Origin: an uncultured Bacillota bacterium
GTDB taxonomy: Bacteria > Bacillota > Sulfobacillia > UBA995 > UBA9673
Assembly (NCBI GenBank): GCA_937863905.1
Contig: CALMHV010000399.1
Location: 1 to 7,735, forward strand
DNA length: 7,735 bases
Direction: 5' to 3'
The position numbers and the translations under genes are program-made. The notes beneath the pieces were generated by a model. That model was not told where the DNA came from. It made no database searches and was given only the letters and a program-made list of their open reading frames with translations. Positions 1-5,458 of this stretch are shown one piece after another; position 1 is the first letter of the stretch, and each line of letters starts with the position of its first letter.

Positions 1-279
1 GTGGGAGAGGAACGCCTGACGACCGAAATCGTGCTCTACGCCGAGAGGTCGAGCATCACGGAGGAACTGGTGAGGCTCGCGAGCCATCTCGAGCAGTTCC
101 GGAATCTGGCCGCGGCGGATGAGCCCGTAGGGCGGAAGGCGGAGTTCATCCTCCAGGAGTTGGTGCGCGAGGTCAACACGATCGGCTCGAAGACCCAGGA
201 CCCGGAGATCGGTCGCGCGGTGATTGAGATGAAGAGTGAACTTGAAAAAGTACGCGAGCAGATCCAGAATGTAGAATGA
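1..279 (+). CDS. yicC: YicC/YloC family endoribonuclease, C-terminal part (5' truncated by window)
   Basis: This is the 3' end of a YicC/YloC family gene (C-terminal DUF1732). The family acts on RNA; E. coli YicC is linked to small-RNA turnover. The 92 visible residues carry the family's conserved tail: ITEELVRLASHLEQF near residues 19-33, then GRKAEFILQEL at 44-54 and REVNTIGSK at 56-64, ending in a helical ELEKVREQIQNVE segment. Full-length members are about 290 residues, so roughly two thirds lies upstream. The GTG at position 1 is an internal valine codon, not the start. The gene ends with TGA at 277-279, 14 nt before mihF. In Bacillota this gene sits directly upstream of remA-gmk-rpoZ, which matches here apart from the interposed mihF. 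Identification rests on recognisable family motifs; the exact RNA target is unknown. Confidence 0.93.
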   Translation: MGEERLTTEIVLYAERSSITEELVRLASHLEQFRNLAAADEPVGRKAEFILQELVREVNTIGSKTQDPEIGRAVIEMKSELEKVREQIQNVE

Positions 280-280
280 G

Positions 281-288
281 AGGAGGTG
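281..288 (+). promoter_or_regulatory. Strong Shine-Dalgarno site for mihF
   Basis: AGGAGGTG is a near-perfect match to the 16S rRNA anti-Shine-Dalgarno sequence. It ends the AGGAGG core 7 nt before the ATG at 294. It lies in the 14-nt gap after the yicC stop. It decides the mihF start: the earlier in-frame ATG at 276 would place the site inside the gene, and the TTG at 291 would leave only 4 nt of spacing. Confidence 0.85.
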
Positions 289-293
289 ACTTG

Positions 294-611
294 ATGGCTC
301 TTCCAGTTCTGACTATGGGGCAACGCCGCCAGGCTCTCGGCAAGGCGCAGGAGATGCGGTCCGAGAGGAAGCGCATCCGCGAGAAGCTGAAGAAGGGGGC
401 TCTCTCCCTCAAGGAGGCCCTCGACAAGTCGGATGGCGAGGTTCTCGCCAAGATGCGGGTGGCCTATTTGCTGGCCTCTCTCCCGCGCGTCGGGAAGACC
501 ACGGCTCGCAAGATCATGGACGAGATCGGGATCGACGGCTCTCGGCGCGTGCAGGGTCTCGGCAAGCGCCAGCGTGAGGCCCTTCTCGAGCGGTTCGGCG
601 GTAGTCGATAG
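294..611 (+). CDS. mihF: Integration host factor, actinobacterial type (MihF/sIHF family)
   Basis: A 105-residue basic protein of the mIHF/sIHF family, a nucleoid-associated DNA-binding protein unrelated in fold to proteobacterial HU/IHF. The N-terminus ([11 protein letters not shown]) is typical. Residues 10-40 form a charged helix rich in Arg, Lys and Glu. The helix-two-turn-helix core includes [13 protein letters not shown] at 63-75, and the [16 protein letters not shown] signature follows at 83-98. In the family these segments contact the DNA backbone and allow bending and compaction. Length matches functional mIHF (about 105 residues). In Actinomycetota mihF stands directly upstream of gmk; here remA lies between them. 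The start is ATG at 294 because of the strong ribosome binding site. Expression is probably coupled to yicC and the rest of the operon. Family assignment is confident; which DNA it binds cannot be read from the sequence. Confidence 0.93.
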   Translation: MALPVLTMGQRRQALGKAQEMRSERKRIREKLKKGALSLKEALDKSDGEVLAKMRVAYLLASLPRVGKTTARKIMDEIGIDGSRRVQGLGKRQREALLERFGGSR

Positions 612-630
612 GGGGCGGACAACCGCACTA

Positions 631-900
631 ATGGCCATCCAACTCGTTAATATTGGTTTCGGCAATCTTGTCTCGGCCGGACGCATCGTAGCCATTGTCA
701 GCCCGGAGTCGGCGCCCGTGAAGAGGATAGTCCAGAAAGCCAGAGACGAAGGAACGCTTATCGACGCGACCTATGGTCGACGGACGCGGTCGGTGATCGT
801 CACCGACAGTGGTCATGTCATCCTGTCAGCCGTGCAGCCCGAGACGGTGGCCCATCGGATGCTTTCCAAGGTGGAACCTGGGACCGACGAGGAGGTCTGA
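631..900 (+). CDS. remA: RemA family extracellular-matrix / DNA-binding regulator (DUF370)
   Basis: An 89-residue protein matching RemA (DUF370) along its whole length. In Bacillus subtilis RemA activates biofilm matrix and osmoprotection genes, and it forms oligomeric assemblies that bind DNA. Seen here: INIGFGN-like start ([13 protein letters not shown], residues 6-18), [12 protein letters not shown] (22-33), [11 protein letters not shown] (43-53) and [16 protein letters not shown]. Arg18 and Arg50-Arg51, the positions known to matter for DNA binding in B. subtilis, are conserved. The ATG at 631 is chosen because it gives the normal family N-terminus; upstream in-frame starts overlap mihF and add non-family residues. 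The ribosome binding site is poor: only a G-rich stretch at 611-618, about 12 nt upstream, so translation may depend on coupling to mihF. Family identity is near certain; the target genes in this organism are unknown. Confidence 0.95.
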   Translation: MAIQLVNIGFGNLVSAGRIVAIVSPESAPVKRIVQKARDEGTLIDATYGRRTRSVIVTDSGHVILSAVQPETVAHRMLSKVEPGTDEEV

Positions 901-904
901 CGGG

Positions 905-912
905 GAGAGGGG
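905..912 (+). promoter_or_regulatory. Shine-Dalgarno region for gmk
   Basis: GAGAGGGG ends 7 nt before the ATG at 920, in the 19-nt gap after remA. The nearer TAGGAG at 913-918 leaves only 1 nt and is too close to work. This supports ATG 920 rather than the in-frame ATG far upstream at 809, which lies inside remA. Confidence 0.6.
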
Positions 913-919
913 TAGGAGC

Positions 920-1570
920 ATGGCCACGAAGGGTCTTCTGTTCGTAGTCTCCGGGCCCTCCGGCGCCGGCAAGGGAACCCTCTGCCAAGCCCTTCTCGAA
1001 AGGTGCCCGAACCTTAGGTTCTCGGTATCGGTCACCACCCGACCCCGCCGTGCGGGGGAGGTCGACGGGGTGCACTATTTTTTTGTGGCCGAGGAGCGGT
1101 TTCTCGAGGGCGTGGCCCAGGGCCGGTTTCTGGAGTGGGCCTGGGTCTACGGGAACAGGTACGGCACACCGGTGGCCGAAGTCGAGAACCACCGCGACGC
1201 AGGGGTAGACGTCCTGCTGGACCTGGACATCCAAGGGGCCAGGCAGGTCAAACTGAAGATGCCCGACGCCGTCCTCGTCTTCATCCTGCCCCCGTCCCTG
1301 GAGATTCTGGGCGAGCGCATCACTCGCCGGGGGACCGAGACGGGCCAGGACCGCCGCCTGCGCCTGGAGGCGGCCATCGACGTCATCCGCGCGGCCTGCC
1401 AGTTCGACTATGTTATCATTAACGGCGAGGTAGAGGAGGCGGCGAGGCGCCTGGAGGCCGTCGTCGTGGCCGAGCGGTGCCGGACCGAGCGGCAGGCTGA
1501 GGTCTTGCGGGGCTTCACGGCGGCGTCGCCCGCCGGCGATAGGAAAGGGGAAGACAACGGACACGCATGA
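920..1570 (+). CDS. gmk: Guanylate kinase
   Basis: Guanylate kinase phosphorylates GMP to GDP with ATP in the cytoplasm, an essential step in GTP and (p)ppGpp supply. The 216-residue product has the P-loop GPSGAGKG at 12-19. The GMP-binding segment is SVTTRPRR at 37-44, followed by the expected HYFF at 52-55. NRYGTP (79-84) matches the conserved YGTP element. LDLDIQGARQV at 100-110 corresponds to the EIDxQGA motif, and the lid arginines are in RITRRGTE at 133-140. FDYVIIN near the C-terminus is also conserved. It is about 10 residues longer than common bacterial forms, the extra being a polar tail. It begins 19 nt after remA, and its TGA overlaps the rpoZ start in an ATGA arrangement, so the two are probably translationally coupled. 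All key residues are present and the call is secure. Confidence 0.97.
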   Translation: MATKGLLFVVSGPSGAGKGTLCQALLERCPNLRFSVSVTTRPRRAGEVDGVHYFFVAEERFLEGVAQGRFLEWAWVYGNRYGTPVAEVENHRDAGVDVLLDLDIQGARQVKLKMPDAVLVFILPPSLEILGERITRRGTETGQDRRLRLEAAIDVIRAACQFDYVIINGEVEEAARRLEAVVVAERCRTERQAEVLRGFTAASPAGDRKGEDNGHA

Positions 1571-1773
1571 TGACACCCCCTCTTGAAGGACTGTTGAAGA
1601 AAGTGGACAGCAAGTACACGCTGGTTCTGGCCGCCGCCAAGCGCGGGCGCCAACTCATGGAGGGCCATCCCAAGCTGGTGGATACCCGTTCGCACAAGCC
1701 GGTCACCATCGCCCTCCAGGAGATCTTCGAGGGCAAGGTCACCTGGGAGCCGGCCAAGCCCGGTTCGCGCTGA
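1567..1773 (+). CDS. rpoZ: DNA-directed RNA polymerase omega subunit
   Basis: The omega subunit helps fold and assemble the beta' subunit of RNA polymerase and, in some bacteria, contributes to ppGpp binding. The 68-residue protein shows the family pattern: LEGLLKKVDSKYTLVLAAAKRGRQL in the N-terminal half, then KPVTIALQEIFEGKV in the C-terminal half. The length fits short Bacillota omegas. Two ATGs stand back to back (1567 and 1570). The first is chosen because it makes an ATGA overlap with the gmk stop, which fits reinitiation; the second would be only one residue shorter. An AG-rich stretch at 1541-1550 is too far upstream (16 nt) to be a strong site, again pointing to coupling. coaBC starts 1 nt after the stop. 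The gmk-rpoZ-coaBC order is widespread in Gram-positive bacteria and supports the call. Confidence 0.95.
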   Translation: MMTPPLEGLLKKVDSKYTLVLAAAKRGRQLMEGHPKLVDTRSHKPVTIALQEIFEGKVTWEPAKPGSR

Positions 1774-1774
1774 C

Positions 1775-3031
1775 GTGCCGGCGGGGCGGACCGTCCTCCT
1801 AGGCGCCTGCGGGGGCATCGCCCTCTACAAGGTGCCTTTGCTCATCAGCCGGCTCCGGGAACTCGGGGCCGACGTGCAGGTCGTCATGACCGAGGCCGCC
1901 ACGAAGTTCGTCTCGCCGCTGACCTTCCAGACCGTCTCCGGCAACCCCGTCCATACCGACCTTTTCGCTCCGCCCGAGCGATGGAACGTGGAACACGTGG
2001 CCTTGGCCGAACGCGCCGACCTGGCCGTCGTCGCTCCCGCGACAGCCAACATCATTGGCCAGGCGGCGGGCGGGCTGGCCGAAGACTTCCTCTCGACGAC
2101 CCTGCTCGCCCTGACCTGCCCCGTCCTGTTCGTGCCGGCGATGAACGTCAACATGTACGGGCACCCGGCCGTGAAGCGGAACATTGAGACTCTCCGGGGT
2201 TTCGGCCACGAAGTGATGGAACCCGACACCGGTCGGCTGGCTTCCGGTAGCGTCGGAGCCGGTCGCTACCCGGAGACGGAGCGCATCCTGGCGGCCTGCC
2301 TGCGTCTTCTCGGCCCCGGGGATTTCCGGGGCGTGAAGGTCGTCGTGACGGCCGGCCCCACGCGCGAGCCGTTCGACCCCGTCCGGTTCGTTTCCAACCC
2401 TTCGACCGGGCGGATGGGCTACGCCCTGGCCGCCGAGGCCCGGGAAAGGGGAGCCGAGGTCGTCCTCGTCTCCGGGCCGAGCGAGCTTCCGGCGCCGCAC
2501 GAGGTCCGCCTCGTCAAGGTGACGACAACGGCCGAGATGCGGGAAGCTCTGGCCGGGGAGACCGAGAGCGCCGGCGTGGTCGTCATGGCGGCGGCCCCGG
2601 CCGACTTCGCCCCGGCGCGGGCCGCCGGCCGGAAGCTCAAGAAGGGCGAGCTGGACCTCAACGTGGCCTTCGCCCTGACTCCCGACATCATCCGCGAGGT
2701 GGGCGAGAAGAAGAGGGCCGCCGGTTCGAGCCGGCCCATCCTTGTCGGTTTCGCGGCCGAGACCCATGATCTCCTGGCGAGCGCCCGGGCCAAACTCGCG
2801 GCCAAGAACCTCGACCTTATCGTGGCCAATCCCGTGGCCGGGGACGCCGCGGCCGGCTTCGGGAGCGAGACCAACCGGATCGCCATCCTCGGCCGGGACG
2901 GCGAGGCCGAGGAGTTGCCCCTCCTGTCCAAGCGAGAGGCCGCCCGGGCCGTGTTCGACAGGGTCGCCCGCCTGCTGGACCAGACCAACGGGCCTCGGAC
3001 CGAGGGTGGCGGGCGTTGTGGCCGGGCCTGA
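1775..3031 (+). CDS. coaBC: Bifunctional phosphopantothenoylcysteine decarboxylase / phosphopantothenate-cysteine ligase
   Basis: CoaBC performs two steps of coenzyme A synthesis. The CoaB half joins cysteine to 4'-phosphopantothenate, and the FMN-containing CoaC half decarboxylates the product. In this 418-residue protein the CoaC flavoprotein domain covers about 1-180: GACGGIALYK at 10-19, catalytic His74 in VEHVALAERAD, and PAMN with Asn124 at 121-124. The CoaB domain starts near 187 with TAGPTREPFDPVRFVSNPSTGRMG (192-215), then AAAPADF at 272-278 and the KLKK lysines at 287-290, and GFAAET further on. One oddity: the segment that in E. coli carries the CoaC catalytic cysteine (ACG) reads LASG here, with Ser157. 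The GTG start lies 1 nt after rpoZ, giving a normal N-terminus. The 3' end overlaps priA by 14 nt. Overall identity is certain; the mechanism of the decarboxylase half may differ in detail. Confidence 0.96.
   Translation: MPAGRTVLLGACGGIALYKVPLLISRLRELGADVQVVMTEAATKFVSPLTFQTVSGNPVHTDLFAPPERWNVEHVALAERADLAVVAPATANIIGQAAGGLAEDFLSTTLLALTCPVLFVPAMNVNMYGHPAVKRNIETLRGFGHEVMEPDTGRLASGSVGAGRYPETERILAACLRLLGPGDFRGVKVVVTAGPTREPFDPVRFVSNPSTGRMGYALAAEARERGAEVVLVSGPSELPAPHEVRLVKVTTTAEMREALAGETESAGVVVMAAAPADFAPARAAGRKLKKGELDLNVAFALTPDIIREVGEKKRAAGSSRPILVGFAAETHDLLASARAKLAAKNLDLIVANPVAGDAAAGFGSETNRIAILGRDGEAEELPLLSKREAARAVFDRVARLLDQTNGPRTEGGGRCGRA
3002..3009 (+). promoter_or_regulatory. Shine-Dalgarno site for priA, inside the coaBC 3' end
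   Basis: GAGGGTGG lies 8 nt upstream of the GTG at 3018. It favours GTG 3018 over the other in-frame GTG at 3006, which overlaps the site itself. The site is within coaBC coding sequence, so coaBC and priA translation should be linked. Confidence 0.5.
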
Positions 3032-5423
3032 GCCGGCCCCTCCCGTCACCGCCGACCTTCCCGTGGCCGAGGTCGCTCCGGCCGTCGCCACGGCGGGTGA
3101 CGACGGTGTCTTCGACTACCGTATCCCCCCGGCCCTCGTCGGCCAAGTGGCGCCTGGCGTCCGCGTCGTCGTTCCCCTGGGCGGCCGGGCGGTCGAGGGG
3201 TTCTGCGTTCGGGTGAAGACCGGTTCCGGTATCGCCCCGGACCGCCTCCGCGACATCGCCGGGGTCATCGACGCCCGGCCCGCTTTTCCCGCGAGTTCCC
3301 TCGAGCTTGCCGTTTGGACGGCCCGCCGCTACCTCTGCCAGCCCGGCGAGGTCCTCCAGGCGTCGCTTCCAGGTCGCGGCCTGTCGCGGGCGCGGACGGT
3401 GGGGCGGCTGGCCGTTCCCGCCGCCGAGGCGGAAGAGGCCCTGGCGAAGCTGGGCGGGCGAGCCCCGGTCCAGGCGGCCGTCCTTCGGGACCTTCTGGGC
3501 GGTCCCGCCAACACGGGCGCCCTTCGGAAACGACACGGGCCGCGGGCCGTGGCCGCCCTCCGGGAACTGGTCAAGAAGGGGCTCGCGGTCACGGCGGCCG
3601 AGACGGTCAAGGCGCGGGTTCGCGGGCAGGCGGCCAAACCGCCCAGCGGGGGCGAGCCGTCCAGCGGGGGCGAGCCGCTCAGCGGGAGCGAGCCGGCGCC
3701 GACCGCGCCGGGAAGCGCCGCCCTGCGCCTGACCCCGGCCCAGGAGGCCGCCCTCGCCCGCATCTCGGCCGGGCTCGGCGGCGGGCGGCCGGGGGAGACC
3801 GCCGGGGCTGGGGGGCGCATCTTCGTCCTGCACGGGGTCACCGGCAGCGGCAAGACGGAAGTCTATCTGAGAGCGGCGGCCGAGGCCCTGGCCCAGGGGC
3901 GTCAGGCCCTAATCCTCGTCCCGGAAGTGTCGCTGGTCCCGCAGACCTTGGACCGCGTGCGGGCCCACCTGGGGAAGGCGCGGGTGGCCGTGGCCCACAG
4001 CTACCTCGGAGGTCGCGAGCGGAGCGAGGCCTGGGACAGCGTCCTGCGGGGAGAGGCCGATGTCGTCGTCGGGGCGAGGTCCGCGGTGTTTGCGCCCCTC
4101 GCCCGCCTTGGGCTCATCGTCCTGGACGAGGAACATGAGGACTCCTACAAACAGGAGGAGAAGGCCCCGCGCTACCACGCCCGGGAGGTGGCCGCCTGGC
4201 GCGCCTCCCGCGAAGGGGCCGCCCTCATCCTGGCCAGCGCCACGCCCTCACTGGAGACCTATCACCGGGCGCTGACCCGGGAGTATGACCTCCTCGAACT
4301 GCCGACCCGGGCCGGCGGTCAGGGGCTTCCCCCCGTCCAGACCGTGGACATGAGGGCCGAGTTGGCGGCCGGGAACCGGAGCACCTTCAGCCGCGCGCTC
4401 ACCCTGGCCTTGGGCGAGTCGTTGGCCCAGGGCCGGCAGGCCATCCTCTTTCTGAACCGCCGGGGGCACTCCACCTTCATCCTCTGCCGCGACTGCGGCT
4501 GGGTCGCCCGCTGCCCGGACTGCGACGTCTCCCTGACCTATCACAGCCCGGAGACCGACCTCGCCTGCCACTACTGCGGCCGCCACGAAGCCGCGCCGTC
4601 CCGCTGCCCCGGCTGCGGCGGGCATCGCGTCCGCTACTTCGGGGCCGGTACGCAGAAGATTGAGGAGGAGACCCGGCTCGCCTTTCCCGAAGCCAGGGTG
4701 GTGCGGCTCGACGCCGACGTCGTGCGCCGGGGCGAGGCCGCGCGCGTCCTGGCCCTCTTCCAGGCGGGACAGGCCGACGTCCTGGTCGGCACGCAGATGG
4801 TGGCCAAGGGCCTGGACATCCCGGGGGTCGCCCTGGTGGCGGCCGTGGCCGCCGACTCCGGCCTGCACCTCCCGGACTTCCGCTCGGCGGAGAAGACCTT
4901 CCGCCTGCTCACCCAGGCGGCCGGCCGGACCGGCCGGGACGAGCGTCCGGGCCGGGTCATCATCCAGACCTACAGCCCGGAGCATCCGGCGGTGGTGGCC
5001 GCCGCCGGCCAGGACTACAAGGCCTTCGCCCTGTCCGAACTGGAAGCCAGACGGCCCCTCGGCTACCCGCCCTGGCGCCACCTGGTGCGCGTGGAGTTCA
5101 GCGACCCGGACGAGGGCAAGGCCCGCGAGGCGAGCCAGGCCTTTGCCAGGGCCTTGGACCGGCAGGGTTTTGACAGCCAGCCTCTTGTCTTGGGCGCCCC
5201 CGACCGCCCGCGCTACGGCGGGCCCGCCGCGGCGCCCCTCGCCCGGCTTAGGGGCCGGTACCGGTGGCACGTCCTGGTCTTCTGCCCGGACCTTGAGGCC
5301 GGACTCGAGGGCGTGAAGGCCGCGGTTCGCCAGGCGACCGGACACGAGGCTCGCGGCGGCCGTCGCCGCGCCGCCGATGGCCCGGTCACCGCGGTTGACG
5401 TTGACCCTACCAGCGTGCTGTAA
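3018..5423 (+). CDS. priA: Primosomal protein N' (replication restart helicase PriA)
   Basis: PriA is a superfamily 2, 3'-to-5' DNA helicase that recognises stalled forks and reloads the replicative helicase. The 801-residue product has the N-terminal DNA-binding domain (FDYRIPPALVG, GVRVVVPLGGRAVEGF). A Pro/Ser/Gly/Glu-rich linker around 200-235 follows. The helicase core has Walker A GVTGSGKT at 273-280 (Lys279), DEEH at 370-373, SATPSLET, and the helicase VI region with QAAGRTGR. Eight zinc-binding cysteines are all present: 490, 493, 499, 502, 517, 520, 530 and 533. The typical C-terminal ending VDVDPTSVL is intact. The family usually has GRAGR, so GRTGR is a small departure. The start is GTG 3018, overlapping coaBC by 14 nt; GTG 3006 is an alternative adding four residues. 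The long upstream open frame inside coaBC is a high-GC artefact. Neighbouring def after priA is the usual Bacillota order. Confidence 0.96.
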   Translation: MAGPEPAPPVTADLPVAEVAPAVATAGDDGVFDYRIPPALVGQVAPGVRVVVPLGGRAVEGFCVRVKTGSGIAPDRLRDIAGVIDARPAFPASSLELAVWTARRYLCQPGEVLQASLPGRGLSRARTVGRLAVPAAEAEEALAKLGGRAPVQAAVLRDLLGGPANTGALRKRHGPRAVAALRELVKKGLAVTAAETVKARVRGQAAKPPSGGEPSSGGEPLSGSEPAPTAPGSAALRLTPAQEAALARISAGLGGGRPGETAGAGGRIFVLHGVTGSGKTEVYLRAAAEALAQGRQALILVPEVSLVPQTLDRVRAHLGKARVAVAHSYLGGRERSEAWDSVLRGEADVVVGARSAVFAPLARLGLIVLDEEHEDSYKQEEKAPRYHAREVAAWRASREGAALILASATPSLETYHRALTREYDLLELPTRAGGQGLPPVQTVDMRAELAAGNRSTFSRALTLALGESLAQGRQAILFLNRRGHSTFILCRDCGWVARCPDCDVSLTYHSPETDLACHYCGRHEAAPSRCPGCGGHRVRYFGAGTQKIEEETRLAFPEARVVRLDADVVRRGEAARVLALFQAGQADVLVGTQMVAKGLDIPGVALVAAVAADSGLHLPDFRSAEKTFRLLTQAAGRTGRDERPGRVIIQTYSPEHPAVVAAAGQDYKAFALSELEARRPLGYPPWRHLVRVEFSDPDEGKAREASQAFARALDRQGFDSQPLVLGAPDRPRYGGPAAAPLARLRGRYRWHVLVFCPDLEAGLEGVKAAVRQATGHEARGGRRRAADGPVTAVDVDPTSVL
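3645..3698 (+). repeat. 18-bp tandem repeat, three units, in the PriA linker
   Basis: Three head-to-tail 18-bp units begin at 3645, 3663 and 3681. Each starts with AGCGGG and contains GAGCCG; units differ at a few positions. They are in frame and encode SGGEPS, SGGEPL and SGSEPA, residues 210-227 of PriA, between the N-terminal DNA-binding region and the helicase core. The composition suggests a flexible, disordered linker. Because the unit is a multiple of three, gain or loss of a copy would keep the frame. Confidence 0.85.
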
Positions 5424-5437
5424 TTGGGGGAAGGTCC

Positions 5438-5444
5438 GGAGGGG
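5438..5444 (+). promoter_or_regulatory. Possible Shine-Dalgarno site for the def-fmt gene
   Basis: GGAGGGG lies 14 nt before the GTG at 5459, in the 35-nt gap after priA, the longest gap in the window. The spacing is longer than usual. GAGG at 5439-5442 could pair weakly with CCTC at 5452-5455, which would shorten the effective distance or mask the site. The gap contains no recognisable terminator or promoter. Confidence 0.35.
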
Positions 5445-5458
5445 ATGGGCTCCTCGAG

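Noticed and set aside
1..3. GTG at the window start as a true yicC start
   Set aside because: The visible part is only the conserved C-terminal third of the family, so the gene must begin upstream.
433..630. Upstream extension of remA into mihF
   Set aside because: The extra residues are an Arg/Ser/Pro-rich reading of mihF in another frame; RemA proteins begin at the residue encoded at 631.
1799..3091. Long minus-strand open frame (430 residues) opposite coaBC
   Set aside because: It is the antisense shadow of a GC-rich gene: low-complexity Gly/Arg/His-rich translation with no recognisable family, while the + strand encodes a complete CoaBC.
4248..5345. Long minus-strand open frame (365 residues) opposite priA
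   Set aside because: Same high-GC artefact; the + strand has all PriA motifs here.
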